Source: Nitrospira sp. (GTDB lineage: Bacteria > Nitrospirota > Nitrospiria > Nitrospirales > Nitrospiraceae). From it: a stretch of 64,000 nucleotides of DNA. A program made the translations under genes and the position numbers. Below the pieces are notes generated by a model that did no database searches, was not told the origin of the DNA, and saw nothing but the letters and a program-made list of their open reading frames with translations. The stretch covers positions 62,001-126,000 of the forward strand of contig JALHMZ010000011.1 in assembly GCA_022843785.1 (NCBI GenBank), written 5' to 3'. Shown here piece by piece: positions 1 to 8,599 of the stretch. The first letter of the stretch is position 1; the number at the start of each line of letters is the position of its first letter.

Positions 1-497
1 GGGTCGTCGTTGTCCGTCGGCTGGGTTTGGAATGACGAGAAGTCGTGTGAGCCGGTCAGTGCCGCTGCCGCCCGGTTCATGGCGACGTCGTCCAGCGGCT
101 TGTGGATATGCCAACAGTATTGCCGGTCTACCGCCGGACGTTCTCCTCGATTGAGAAGGCGGTATTCATAGAGTTTGCCTTTTGCGGAATGCCTGGCGTG
201 GAACTCATCGGGCATGATGGCGACCGATCGGACGACGACAGTGTCTGGTAGATGCGCGTTGAGCGCCCTGGTCCATTCATAGGGCGTCATGGCCCGGTCG
301 ATGCGAAAGCTTGCTGTCTGGCCGATGGCATGGACGCCTGCATCAGTCCGTCCTGCGCCGATCACAGGGACATGTATTTGCGTCACACCTTCAATTGCAG
401 TCTCGATCGTTTCCTGAATCGTGGGCTGGTCAGGCTGGCGCTGCCAGCCTGCGTAGGCCGAGCCGTCATATTCGAGAATGAGCTTGATGGTGGGCAC
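1..497 (-). CDS. truA: tRNA pseudouridine synthase A, 3' part cut off by window edge
   Basis: TruA converts uridines 38-40 of the tRNA anticodon arm to pseudouridine in the cytoplasm. The visible 165 residues begin with a TruA-type first strand (PTIKLILEYDGSAYAGWQ) and carry the catalytic motif GAGRTDAGVHA, whose Asp falls at about residue 52. The start is a GTG at 497: an in-frame stop lies just upstream and the product then begins exactly where the family does. No good Shine-Dalgarno is visible. It lies 11 bases downstream of the amidase gene on the same strand, so the two are probably cotranscribed. The C-terminal third lies outside the window. Identification is firm. Confidence 0.93.
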   Translation of the reverse strand, partial: MPTIKLILEYDGSAYAGWQRQPDQPTIQETIETAIEGVTQIHVPVIGAGRTDAGVHAIGQTASFRIDRAMTPYEWTRALNAHLPDTVVVRSVAIMPDEFHARHSAKGKLYEYRLLNRGERPAVDRQYCWHIHKPLDDVAMNRAAAALTGSHDFSSFQTQPTDNDD

Positions 498-508
498 GTG
501 GTCGAGGT

Positions 509-1789
509 CTACATCCGGTTATTGGCGAGAAATGCGCTGATGCCGTTGAAAAGCGACTGCGCGACGTCTCTGACGAACGCCGGCTTTCGGAGCAAATCTT
601 CTTCGTCGGGGTTGGAAATGTACGCGATCTCCGCAAGAATGCTCGGCATGCTTGTAAAGCGGAGTACGTAAAACGGAGCGGTTTTTACGCCGTGATCATT
701 GATGGCGTATTGCCCGTTCATGTGCGTGATCATAGATTCTTTCGCGGTCCAGGCCAGTTCAAGCGAGGCTTCAATTTTCTTCGTTGTCAGCAGATCGGCT
801 ACCAGATATTCCCACCCGACGCCGGTGCTGCTCAGAGGGGTGCCGTTTTCACGAGCGGCCACTTCAAGCGCACGCTGGTCCTTGGCTTCGCCGAAGTGAT
901 AGATCTCGATCCCTTTGATGGAGCGTGAAGGGTGCGAATTGACATGGACCGACACGAACAGGTCGGCATTGTGGCGGTTCGCGTACTTGGCCCGTTCTTC
1001 CAGCTCGATGAAGACGTCGCGATCCCGTGTCATGAGCACGCGGACTCCCGGCTGTTGGCTTAAGAGTTCCTTGAGCTTCAATCCAACTTTGAGCGTGATG
1101 TCTTTCTCTTCTGTCTGGCGCAGGCCAACCGCACCGGAGTCCTTCCCTCCATGGCCTGGGTCGATGACAATGGTGGTATAGCCCTTCGTCGGCGGCGCAG
1201 CAGGTTGGATCGGCGGAAAGCTTGAAGACGGAGCTGGTTGCTGCGTTTCGTTGTTCGAAGGCGGGTTCTGCTCGGACGGGCGCGTGATATCGACGACCAG
1301 GCGCGGAGGATTGACGAGCGTGAATTGTTTATAGGTTCGAAATGAGCCGGTCGGAAGCGAAAGAGCAACGGTATGGGACGTGGCTTGTGTGACGGTAAAA
1401 GGAGCAGGCAGGGTGCCGTCGCTCGCCTTAAGCTGCGCAGCGTGGCTCAGCAAGGTGTTCGGGAGTATGAGCACGACGCGGCCGGGGCTTTTTGCCCGTC
1501 GTTCAATCGCCTTGGCATAGCGGTCCAAATCCAGGACGAGTCGGGTTTTTTCTGGGCTCGTAAGGATCCGGAAGTCGTGGACGACAACGGGCGAGAGAGA
1601 GGCGGAGGTCGCGTTGAGTTTCGATGGCTTTGAAGGTTTCGATGCGCGTGGGCGCTGGTCTTGATCGGCCAGCGGCGCAGCCCAAAGGGCGGGAACCGAG
1701 ATAACGCTGGTCAAGGTCGAGAAAAATCCGCATAAGATCAAGGCGGTGAGCGCGATCGAGAGAATTGGTTGCCGGGGACGCATAGACAT
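509..1789 (-). CDS. N-acetylmuramoyl-L-alanine amidase (AmiC-like, AMIN + Amidase_3)
   Basis: A periplasmic zinc amidase that would cut the amide bond between MurNAc and the peptide stem, typically during daughter-cell separation. About 426 residues. An N-terminal hydrophobic signal is followed by a Ser/Pro/Lys-rich stretch, an AMIN localisation domain at about 70-170, a Pro/Gln-rich linker, and an Amidase_3 domain at about 205-420. Visible zinc-site residues are the His of IDPGHGG, the Glu of TEEKD and the His of SVHVNSH. The catalytic Glu sits in LAEIAYISN near residue 387. Three in-frame starts (TTG 1798, ATG 1789, ATG 1783) are close together without a clear ribosome site, so the exact start is uncertain. 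It is followed by truA. Confidence 0.9.
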   Translation of the reverse strand: MSMRPRQPILSIALTALILCGFFSTLTSVISVPALWAAPLADQDQRPRASKPSKPSKLNATSASLSPVVVHDFRILTSPEKTRLVLDLDRYAKAIERRAKSPGRVVLILPNTLLSHAAQLKASDGTLPAPFTVTQATSHTVALSLPTGSFRTYKQFTLVNPPRLVVDITRPSEQNPPSNNETQQPAPSSSFPPIQPAAPPTKGYTTIVIDPGHGGKDSGAVGLRQTEEKDITLKVGLKLKELLSQQPGVRVLMTRDRDVFIELEERAKYANRHNADLFVSVHVNSHPSRSIKGIEIYHFGEAKDQRALEVAARENGTPLSSTGVGWEYLVADLLTTKKIEASLELAWTAKESMITHMNGQYAINDHGVKTAPFYVLRFTSMPSILAEIAYISNPDEEDLLRKPAFVRDVAQSLFNGISAFLANNRM

Positions 1790-1858
1790 GGAGTTCAACC
1801 GTAGAATAGGCAGACATGAATCTATTCTCAGATGTCATGTGTCTTGTCAAGGGATTCC

Positions 1859-1872
1859 ATCGGCCGGCCGAT
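1859..1872. repeat. 14-bp perfect palindrome between divergent genes
   Basis: ATCGGCCGGCCGAT is fully self-complementary. It lies in the short spacer between the minus-strand amidase gene and the plus-strand NYN nuclease gene, where an operator for divergent promoters could sit. No second copy was noticed. It may be chance in GC-rich DNA. Confidence 0.35.
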
Positions 1873-1922
1873 CACAAGGGCTGCGTTGACAGGGTGTTCC
1901 GGTCCGCGATAGCGTGAGCGCT

Positions 1923-2441
1923 ATGCCGATACACCTCATTATTGATGGATATAATGTGCTGGGCCGTCTCGGAGCACTCTCCGGCCACATTGAGTCGGCG
2001 CGCGAATCTCTGCTGCGTGACCTGGCTGCCTATCGCCATCGGAAGAATCACCCCATCACTGTTGTCTTTGATGGCTGGCAGCAGGGGCAGCCGAGGGAAG
2101 GACGTGAGCATCGGGCCGGCGTAGAGGTCATCTATTCGAAACGTGGAGAGCGCGCGGATCAAGTCATTCAGCGGCTGGCGCGGGAGTATGGGGCTGACTG
2201 CGCGGTGGTCAGTTCCGATCAGGAAGTGGCGAGGTCGGCGCGGGTGTCTGGCGCCATGGTGATCGGCGCGCAGGAGTTTTCAGTGAAGCTCCGGGCTGTC
2301 CCGCGTGCCGGAGGGATTGCACACAAAGAGTTGGACGTGCAGGACGAAGCGGCCCCTCCACGTGATTCGAAGAAGAAGGGCAATCCTCGAAAGCTGCCCA
2401 AGGCTCTTCGTCAGAGAGCGAGGCAGCTCAAGCGATTTTGA
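1923..2441 (+). CDS. YacP-like NYN-domain endoribonuclease
   Basis: About 172 residues matching the NYN/YacP (DUF901) family, PIN-like nucleases that include Bacillus Rae1, which cleaves mRNA in the ribosomal A site. The N-terminus has the family's IIDGYNV signature with the first acidic residue. Later acidic positions occur in VVFDGW, the KRGERADQVIQRL stretch and VSSDQEVARSA. The C-terminal 35 residues are basic and rich in Lys and Arg, a plausible RNA-binding tail. A GTG nine bases upstream (1914) is an alternative start. The ATG was chosen because family members begin only a few residues before the IIDGYN strand. It converges with tatD, overlapping its 3' end by 14 bases. Its target in this organism is unknown. 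Confidence 0.8.
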   Translation: MPIHLIIDGYNVLGRLGALSGHIESARESLLRDLAAYRHRKNHPITVVFDGWQQGQPREGREHRAGVEVIYSKRGERADQVIQRLAREYGADCAVVSSDQEVARSARVSGAMVIGAQEFSVKLRAVPRAGGIAHKELDVQDEAAPPRDSKKKGNPRKLPKALRQRARQLKRF

Positions 2442-3201
2442 ACAGCCGCTTTGCGTTCTCAGTCGTGGCGCGCTCGATCTGCTGAAGAGAGAATTCTGGT
2501 CCATGAATGGCCGCCAGTTGTTTGGCGACAAAAGCCACAAAGGCCGGCTCGTTTCGTTTCCCTCGATGAGGCATCGGGGTGAGGTAGGGGCAGTCGGTTT
2601 CAATCAGGAGCCGATCCAGAGGGACGGTCTTCGCAATCTCACGCAGCATCGTGGCGTTCTGAAACGTCAGAATCCCTGAGAAAGACAAGTAGAACCCCAG
2701 CTCCAGCGCGTCTTTTGCCAGCCAGGCATCTCCGGAAAAGCAGTGGAACACCCCGCCGATCTCCGACGCACCTTCTTCCCTTAAAATCGTCACCGTATCT
2801 TCCTGCGCTTCCCTCGTATGGATAATCACCGGCAGTCGCAGCTCGCGCGCGAGCTGAATCTGTTCGCGGAATCGCTCACGCTGTTCTTGAGGCGAGGAAT
2901 GGTTGTAGTGGTAGTCCAGGCCGATTTCGCCGTAGGCCACAACCTTCTTGTTCTTGGCAAGGTGGCGGAATTCGCCGTACCAGCCATCGCCGATGTGTTT
3001 GACTTCGTGCGGGTGAACGCCGATCGACGCGTACACGAACGGATGCCGGTCGGCGAGGGCCACGGCAGCTTGGCTGGTCGAGAGATCGCAGCCGATCGTA
3101 ATGAAGGCATCGACACCGGCGTCGTGCGCCCGTGCGATCATGGCCTCCCGGTCGTCATTGTAGCGGGCGTCGTCTAAGTGCGTGTGTGTGTCGATCAACA
3201 T
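2428..3201 (-). CDS. tatD: TatD-family metal-dependent deoxyribonuclease
   Basis: A 257-residue TIM-barrel hydrolase of the TatD family (3'-5' DNA exonuclease and quality-control activity in studied members). The start was set at the Met of MLIDTHTHLDD because that His-x-His motif is the family's first metal site and normally lies within ten residues of the N-terminus. A longer reading frame runs into the low-complexity repeat upstream. Other expected landmarks are present: GEIGLDYH, the HTREA stretch, GVFHCFSGD and ETDCPYLTP. Length agrees with the family norm of about 255-265. It lies downstream of the DAHP synthase gene on the same strand, separated from it by the repeat tract. Confidence 0.93.
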   Translation of the reverse strand: MLIDTHTHLDDARYNDDREAMIARAHDAGVDAFITIGCDLSTSQAAVALADRHPFVYASIGVHPHEVKHIGDGWYGEFRHLAKNKKVVAYGEIGLDYHYNHSSPQEQRERFREQIQLARELRLPVIIHTREAQEDTVTILREEGASEIGGVFHCFSGDAWLAKDALELGFYLSFSGILTFQNATMLREIAKTVPLDRLLIETDCPYLTPMPHRGKRNEPAFVAFVAKQLAAIHGPEFSLQQIERATTENAKRLFKIA

Positions 3202-3302
3202 GCGGGGTATCTGGTTCGTCTGGTTTGTTTGGTCTGTTCGGTCTTTTGGTTGAATGAAACTAACCAGATAAACCAAATCAACGAAGCAAACCTGCTAACC
3301 AG
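3202..3302. repeat. Intergenic inverted quasi-repeat, TGTTTGGT-type words
   Basis: The whole spacer between tatD and the DAHP synthase gene consists of variants of TCTGGTTTGT on the left and their complements (AACCAGATAAACCAAA) on the right. One perfect 8-bp arm pair is 3209-3216 with 3262-3269. The word GTCTGGTTTGTTT (3218-3230) recurs exactly at 23375-23387, in the glmS-gatC spacer. The RNA would fold into a long imperfect hairpin. Function unknown. Confidence 0.7.
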
Positions 3303-4361
3303 TTAGGCAGGTTTGGTCACGATCATGTCGGCGAGTTCGGTTAGAAGTCGCTCGGTTTCATCCCAGCCGAGACAGGCATCGGTGATGGAGACACCATGCT
3401 GAAGGGCCACGCCTTCTTTCCAGGCTTGCTTGCCGGGGCTGAGATTGCTTTCCAGCATGAATCCCATAATGGATTGGCGGCCATCGCGGAACTGACGAAG
3501 CACCTCGCGGGCCACGACTCCTTGGCGCGTGTGATCTTTCTTGGAGTTGTCGTGCGAACAATCGATCATGATGGGCCGGGCGATGCCTTCGCTCGCGACG
3601 GCCGCTTCGGCTTTGGCGACATGCTCATCTTCGTAGTTCGTTTTGCCGCCTCCGCCTCGGAGCACGATATGGCGGTCGGGGTTGCCCATGGTTCTGATGA
3701 TGGCCGTTTGCCCGTCGGTGTTGATGCCGACAAAATGATGGGACGCGCGGGCCGACGTCATCGCGTTGACGGCGACCTGGAGGCTGCCTTCCGTGCCGTT
3801 CTTGAATCCGACGGGCATGGAGACACCGCTTGCCAATTCGCGGTGGGTTTGGCTTTCAGTCGTCCGGGCGCCGATGGCGCTCCAACTGATCAGATCAGCG
3901 ACGTATTGTGGACTGATGGGATCGAGCAGTTCCGTCGCGCAGGGCAGTCCGAGTTGATTGATGCGCAGGAGAATCGTCCTGGCCAATTCCAGACCGGTGG
4001 CGATGTCACAGGTGCCGTCCAGGTGGGGATCGTTGATCAGACCCTTCCAGCCGACGGTAGTCCGAGGTTTCTCAAAATAGGTTCGCATGACGATCAAGAA
4101 CCGGTCACGCAGCTCGTCTGCGACAGGTTTCAGCTTGAGGGCATATTCATAGGCAGCTTCGGCATCGTGGATAGAACAAGGACCAACGATCAGCACCAGT
4201 CGGTCGCGATCCTGCCCGTGAAGAATTCGGCGGATAGCGTCTCTGGTCTCTACAACCAACGAGGCTGTCTGGTCAGTGATGGGAAGCTTGGTCTTGATGG
4301 CGCGCGGAGATGGCAGCGCCTTAATTTCACCAACATGCTGGTTGTCGATCGGTCTATTCAC
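3303..4361 (-). CDS. 3-deoxy-7-phosphoheptulonate synthase, class I (AroF/G/H type)
   Basis: Catalyses the first step of aromatic amino-acid synthesis: phosphoenolpyruvate plus erythrose 4-phosphate to DAHP. The 352-residue length matches the feedback-regulated E. coli AroF/AroG/AroH class. Conserved stretches are visible in order: LIVGPCSIHD, MRTYFEKPRTTVGWKG, ATELLDP, GARTTESQTHRE, VGFKNGT, LRGGG, IDCSHDNSKKD and MLESNL. These cover the PEP-binding Lys/Arg and the metal-binding Cys, His, Glu and Asp positions. Which aromatic amino acid inhibits it cannot be told from sequence, so no paralogue letter is assigned. The gene precedes the repeat tract and tatD. No operator is recognised upstream. 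Confidence 0.95.
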   Translation of the reverse strand: MNRPIDNQHVGEIKALPSPRAIKTKLPITDQTASLVVETRDAIRRILHGQDRDRLVLIVGPCSIHDAEAAYEYALKLKPVADELRDRFLIVMRTYFEKPRTTVGWKGLINDPHLDGTCDIATGLELARTILLRINQLGLPCATELLDPISPQYVADLISWSAIGARTTESQTHRELASGVSMPVGFKNGTEGSLQVAVNAMTSARASHHFVGINTDGQTAIIRTMGNPDRHIVLRGGGGKTNYEDEHVAKAEAAVASEGIARPIMIDCSHDNSKKDHTRQGVVAREVLRQFRDGRQSIMGFMLESNLSPGKQAWKEGVALQHGVSITDACLGWDETERLLTELADMIVTKPA

Positions 4362-4522
4362 AGTACCCTCTTCTCCTAATCATAGGGGCCAAGCATATAG
4401 GAAGGCATGAGAGAAGTCTACCAGAGGATGCGTAACTCATTGAAGAATATGATGAACTGTCTATCTGTCGTGGTGTTCGTTTGACAGAACTCTTGGAATT
4501 GTGGTACTCGCTCCACACGCTT

Positions 4523-4843
4523 ATGGGTAATTTGAGTCTTATTGATCGGTTGAGAGCAGGTCTGTCGGTCGGTCTTATTCTTCTGCTTCTTGTGCTGGCA
4601 CCTTTTGCCGTTGCGCAAGACGTGCACCATGAATTGGCCGCTGCCGACACCGACGGCCATGAACATTCCGATAACGACCTCTGTCAGTGGGTTCAGCACC
4701 ACACGGCGGGATCGCTTGACTTCGATGCCTCGAGACTCGTTTTTTGCGAACTCGTCCAGCCCTATGAGTTACCGGTTGAGTCTCCGCTACTTTCCACTGA
4801 GCTATCTACCGTCGGTCCTTCTCGGGCACCACCTCGCAGCTAG
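4523..4843 (+). CDS. Small His-rich exported protein (DUF2946-like)
   Basis: About 106 residues, starting with a basic N-terminus and a strong hydrophobic signal segment ending near APFAVAQ. The mature part has clustered His and acidic residues (VHHELAAADTDGHEHSD) and a CQWVQHH motif, which suggests metal binding in the periplasm. This resembles DUF2946-type proteins that sit beside metal transporters, but the family match is from memory of its style only. It lies just upstream of a TonB-dependent receptor on the same strand, which supports a shared role in metal uptake. An earlier in-frame start at 4481 exists. The ATG at 4523 places the positive charges directly before the hydrophobic core. 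Confidence 0.6.
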   Translation: MGNLSLIDRLRAGLSVGLILLLLVLAPFAVAQDVHHELAAADTDGHEHSDNDLCQWVQHHTAGSLDFDASRLVFCELVQPYELPVESPLLSTELSTVGPSRAPPRS

Positions 4844-4939
4844 TCTCTTCTACTGTCAACCCTGAGCTGAGTCGGTACGCCGGGATGGTCTGGCTTATCT
4901 GCTCTGCCGACTTTGTTATTCACTATGGGTTCGTGAATG

Positions 4940-4945
4940 AGGAGG
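4940..4945 (+). promoter_or_regulatory. Ribosome binding site that decides the TonB-receptor start
   Basis: A perfect AGGAGG six bases upstream of the ATG at 4952. The earlier in-frame ATG at 4937 overlaps this site, so 4952 is the likely true start. Confidence 0.8.
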
Positions 4946-4951
4946 CAAGCC

Positions 4952-7372
4952 ATGCGGCGTGCAGGTTTGTTGGGCGTATATTGTCTGTGGTCAGTCGCGA
5001 TCACGGTGTCGGGAGTATCAATTCATGGGCCGCTGGCTTACGCAGAGGAGGGACAACCCTCTGCGACGATCATGGGCTTGGTCCAGAATCAAGATCTACG
5101 GCGGGTTGCGCAGGCGGTGATTGAAGTAAAGGATCAGGCAGGTTCGCTCGTGGCATCCGGTGTCTCCAATGCAGCGGGGGAATTTACCCTGTCGGTTCCA
5201 ACGAGTGGGACGTATTCGGTCAGTGCGGTACAAGAAACCTATCGAAGCGAATATGTCGTGTTGGCGCTTGGCGAAGAGCCGATAAAGCCGGTCACACTGA
5301 CGCTTTCCCAGACCAAAGAGGTGTCGCTGGAGGTGGTGGCACCCTTGCCGCCGATCAACACCAAGGCATCGAGCGAGACCTATTCACTCAGCCGGAAGGA
5401 AATCGATACTCTTCCGCGAGGCAATAACAACGATCTCCACGACGTATTGCTGACGATCCCGGGCGCGGCCTATGGATCGTTGAAGCAGGTCCATATCAGA
5501 CAGGACCATGCGAACATACAGTTGAGGATCGACGGTGTGCCGATTCCCGAGACGGTTACCTCAACCTTTTCCGACGTCATTTCCCCACGCGCGTGGGAGC
5601 GGGCCGATATCGTGCTGGGGGGGATGGAAGCCAACGTGGGCAACAAAACGGCTGCGCTCATCGACATTACGACGAAGAGCGGCACGAAGCCAGGATTCGG
5701 GTCAGTTCAAATGTTCGGGGGGTCAAACAAGACGATCAACCCGTCGTTCGAGTATGGTGGCACGATCGGCGAGAAGTTCCGCTATTACTTCTTGAACAGC
5801 CACCTGGCGACGAATCGAGGGATTGAGCCTCCGACCGTCGGGCACTCCATTTTTCACGGGCAGAGCGAGCGGAACCAGACCATGTTTCGCGGCGACTATC
5901 AGTACGACAATAACAACAATATTACCCTGTTGTTCTTGAACTCCATCGCCAAATATCAGATTCCGACTTCCCCTGGACTATCCGCGAATCCAACAATTCT
6001 TGGCCTCTTGCCGCCAGGATTTACGCCGGTACCCTCGCAAATGGTTGATGAGAATCAGAAGGAAAATAACCAATATGGCCATCTGGTGTGGCGGCGCGAC
6101 ATCAACACCCGTAATTTCTTTAGCTTGGCCGGCTATGCTCGCCACACCAGGGCGACGTTCAGGACGGATCCGTTCAATGTCCTCGCCTACGTGCCGGAAG
6201 TAGAAGAACCCTTTTCGGCCGGAAGCCAAGACCGGACGGGTTATTCCGGTGGCATGCGCATGGATTATACATATGTTCACAGCAAGGAACATTTGATCAA
6301 GGCTGGGTTCCAAGTCGATCGGACCCAGGCGATCAACAAGACGAGACTGTTTACCTTTGAGGATGACGGCGCGGGAAACCCGATTAATGGGGTGCTCAAC
6401 CGCGGCGGTGACAACAGGCTCATCGGGTGGCGGCAGGAGTTCTGGATTCAAGATCAGTGGACGCCGAATGAACATTGGACCGTCAACATCGGTGTGCGTG
6501 CCGATACGGTGCAGTATCAGCGTGACGAGGGGCAGATCAGCCCACGAGTCGGGGTGACGTACCGGTACAATCCCGACCACGCCTTTCACGTGTACTATGG
6601 CAGGCTCTTTACCCCGCCGAATCTTGAGCGGCTTGCCTTGGCCGGCTTGAATACAGAGGGAACGAAAGCGCATCCGGAGGATACCACCAATAATCTGCCG
6701 CGGGCTGAGCGGGCCCATTACTTTCAACTCGGCAGCGTTCATGCCTTGACGGATTGGGCGACCCTCCAGCTCACGGGTTATTATAAGCTCGCGAATTATC
6801 TCTCGGACGCACATCAGTTAGGCACGACTCCCTTGCTGAACTATTTTGCGTTTGAACGGGGATGGACCAGGGGGGCCGATGCTGCGCTCAAGGTCTGGTT
6901 CATGGAGAATCTGACGGGTCGCGCCAATATCGCCTGGGGACAGTGCAAGGGCTATGGCTTACAGTCCGGGCATAATCTGGTGCATTTCGAAGAAATTGCC
7001 GATATCAATTCGCGCAGCGGCGTGCATTGCGATCATCAGCAGACGGTGACTGCGTCAGGTATCTTGAGTTACCGGTTGTTCGATCGCACCACCGCCACCG
7101 GGCAGATGCTGTTTGCGTCCGGGTTACGAACAGCAGCAGAAGGCGCGAAGACCAACTCCAGCAGTAGCCCGTCGTATACGATCTATAACTTTTCGATCTC
7201 CCATGTCATTCCCTTGCCCTGGGCCGGCCAGAAATTCGTCATCGGGTTTGATATCGTGAATGCGTTGGATCAGAAGTACTTTATCAACCAAGGTGAGGGC
7301 AGTATCGGGCTTGGTGTGTCCCATGCCGGTATGCCGCGTTCTTACTTCTTTCGCGGCCAATGGTTTTTCTGA
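4952..7372 (+). CDS. TonB-dependent outer-membrane receptor with carboxypeptidase-regulatory-like N-domain
   Basis: About 806 residues. A signal peptide ends near LAYAEE. A carboxypeptidase-regulatory-like beta-sandwich follows at about 38-115, then a plug domain (LPRGNNNDLHDVLLTIPGA to DITTKSG) and a long 22-strand-type barrel ending in the canonical terminal Phe (RGQWFF). Such receptors import scarce ligands, usually metal chelates or glycans, using TonB energy. The His-rich exported protein upstream, and the TonB-C-like protein and metal genes downstream, suggest a metal substrate. This is inference, since the sequence itself does not show the ligand. No extracytoplasmic sigma signalling domain is visible at the N-terminus. 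Confidence 0.88.
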   Translation: MRRAGLLGVYCLWSVAITVSGVSIHGPLAYAEEGQPSATIMGLVQNQDLRRVAQAVIEVKDQAGSLVASGVSNAAGEFTLSVPTSGTYSVSAVQETYRSEYVVLALGEEPIKPVTLTLSQTKEVSLEVVAPLPPINTKASSETYSLSRKEIDTLPRGNNNDLHDVLLTIPGAAYGSLKQVHIRQDHANIQLRIDGVPIPETVTSTFSDVISPRAWERADIVLGGMEANVGNKTAALIDITTKSGTKPGFGSVQMFGGSNKTINPSFEYGGTIGEKFRYYFLNSHLATNRGIEPPTVGHSIFHGQSERNQTMFRGDYQYDNNNNITLLFLNSIAKYQIPTSPGLSANPTILGLLPPGFTPVPSQMVDENQKENNQYGHLVWRRDINTRNFFSLAGYARHTRATFRTDPFNVLAYVPEVEEPFSAGSQDRTGYSGGMRMDYTYVHSKEHLIKAGFQVDRTQAINKTRLFTFEDDGAGNPINGVLNRGGDNRLIGWRQEFWIQDQWTPNEHWTVNIGVRADTVQYQRDEGQISPRVGVTYRYNPDHAFHVYYGRLFTPPNLERLALAGLNTEGTKAHPEDTTNNLPRAERAHYFQLGSVHALTDWATLQLTGYYKLANYLSDAHQLGTTPLLNYFAFERGWTRGADAALKVWFMENLTGRANIAWGQCKGYGLQSGHNLVHFEEIADINSRSGVHCDHQQTVTASGILSYRLFDRTTATGQMLFASGLRTAAEGAKTNSSSSPSYTIYNFSISHVIPLPWAGQKFVIGFDIVNALDQKYFINQGEGSIGLGVSHAGMPRSYFFRGQWFF

Positions 7373-7386
7373 TATAAACGCGAGAA

Positions 7387-7848
7387 ATGATGGCGATATC
7401 CAAAAAGGTTCTACGCGCAACAGGGTGTTTCATACCCTGTTGCGCTCTGTGTGCTTGTCTTTGGCCGGCCTCCGCCCATGCGGTGGCCGGAGATGAGGCC
7501 ACGCATGAGAGTGATCACCATGAAGACGTGCTTGAACTACCGGAGGTCCATGTTCATGGGTTGTCGTTGAACAAGGATCAGCAGCTTGGTCCTGTCGCGA
7601 AATCGACTCCCTGGCCCGGTGTTCCTTCAGCGCTCGACGGAAGAGAACTGGACGATTGGATGAAAGCCCGTCTATTGGTCTCGAAAGAAGCCAAAGTCAC
7701 GGTTGTTGTATTAGAACCCTGTAAGCATCGAGAACTCACTACAGCCGGCATTACTGCGCTCGGCAAATGGACGTTCGATCCACAGATGAAGGGCGATGAC
7801 CCTATCGATGGAGAGCTGACCGTCCGTATCCACTTCAGGACCAGATAG
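7387..7848 (+). CDS. Exported TonB C-terminal-like protein, His-rich
   Basis: 153 residues. A Cys-rich signal peptide (to about residue 33) is followed by a His/acidic segment (THESDHHEDV and VHVHG) and, from about residue 90, a fold resembling the TonB C-terminal domain: VTVVVLEPCKH, an ALGKWTFDP strand turn and a final TVRIHFRTR strand. TonB family members normally have an N-terminal transmembrane anchor and a Pro-rich span, and this protein lacks a long Pro-rich linker. It may be a free periplasmic relative rather than a working energy transducer. It starts 14 bases after the receptor gene, so they are almost certainly cotranscribed. The His clusters may bind the same metal. Confidence 0.65.
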   Translation: MMAISKKVLRATGCFIPCCALCACLWPASAHAVAGDEATHESDHHEDVLELPEVHVHGLSLNKDQQLGPVAKSTPWPGVPSALDGRELDDWMKARLLVSKEAKVTVVVLEPCKHRELTTAGITALGKWTFDPQMKGDDPIDGELTVRIHFRTR

Positions 7849-7956
7849 CGAAGGTCGCTGGTCAGTAGTCAACGGTCATTGGACAGGATCGAATAAAATC
7901 CTGATAATGAACGTCTTGATGACTCATGACTATTGCCCAGTGAGCATTGGCTGATT
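7849..7956. repeat. Intergenic inverted quasi-repeat, GTCATT-type words
   Basis: The spacer carries repeated variants of AGTAGTCAACGGTCATT on the left and complementary words on the right. They meet in a perfect CAGGAT/ATCCTG stem (7884-7889 with 7898-7903) around an eight-base A-rich loop. The layout is the same as in the other spacers of the left half of the window but the words differ. It may act as an attenuator or terminator between the receptor operon and the PAP2 gene. Confidence 0.6.
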
Positions 7957-8502
7957 ATGGGTTTTGACGAATCGCTGTTTTTTGCCATCAACGGACTGGC
8001 CGGACGGTCGGTCTCCGTTGATCAGTTTTTCCTCCTCATCGGGAACCGCAGCACCCTCTATGTTCCGGCCGCATGCGCCATCGCGTACTGGATCTGGGCC
8101 TATCGCCGGGAAGCGCTGCTCAGTGGCCCGATCCTTGCCGCTGCGGTGGGTCTGGCAGACTTTTTAGGGGGGCAGCTGAAATGGTTGTTTGAGCGGGTCA
8201 GGCCTTGCCGTGCATTGAGCCAAGCGATCACTGTTGAGCCGGGTGGCTGCGGAGGCTTATTCAGTTTTCCTTCGAACCATGCGGTGAATGTTGCTGCCGC
8301 AGCAGCGTTTCTTCAGGTCTTGTATCCAAAAACGGGTTGGGTGACCTGGCCCATCGTCGGGCTAGTCGGGTTCGCCAGAGTCTATGTGGGAGCGCATTAC
8401 GTCACGGATGTGTTGGGAGGCTGGGTGTTTGGCGGTATGCTGGGCGGCGGGTTTGCCTGGCTTCTGCTGCAGTGGCCGGCATTCAGAAAAAGTGAAAGGT
8501 GA
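7957..8502 (+). CDS. PAP2-family membrane phosphatase
   Basis: About 181 residues with five or six membrane segments and the three type-2 phosphatidic acid phosphatase motifs: KWLFERVRP, SFPSNHA and ARVYVGAHYVTD. These supply the Lys/Arg, the first His and the nucleophilic His. Relatives dephosphorylate phosphatidic acid, undecaprenyl pyrophosphate or lipid A, and the substrate here cannot be chosen from sequence. The N-terminus (GFDESLFFAIN) matches the usual start of small bacterial PAP2 enzymes, which supports the ATG at 7957 over an upstream TTG at 7933. It ends facing the CobW gene. Confidence 0.85.
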   Translation: MGFDESLFFAINGLAGRSVSVDQFFLLIGNRSTLYVPAACAIAYWIWAYRREALLSGPILAAAVGLADFLGGQLKWLFERVRPCRALSQAITVEPGGCGGLFSFPSNHAVNVAAAAAFLQVLYPKTGWVTWPIVGLVGFARVYVGAHYVTDVLGGWVFGGMLGGGFAWLLLQWPAFRKSER

Positions 8503-8599
8503 GGGGTGAGTAGTAAGTGGTAAGCGGTGAAACGGAGTAAAGTAAAAAGTGAAATGGGAGAGGACTACTCTCCTCGCCCTTCACCCCGTACCCCACGCT
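8503..8599. repeat. Intergenic inverted quasi-repeat, GTAAGTGG-type words, between convergent genes
   Basis: Left arm words are GTGAGTAGTAAGTGGTAAGCG, right arm words CCTTCACCCC and GTACCCCACG. The centre is a tight hairpin with a perfect 6-bp stem (8557-8562 with 8568-8573) and a five-base loop. The 16-mer at 8506-8521 recurs exactly at 25719-25734. Position between two converging genes suggests a bidirectional terminator, though there is no U-tract. Confidence 0.65.
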
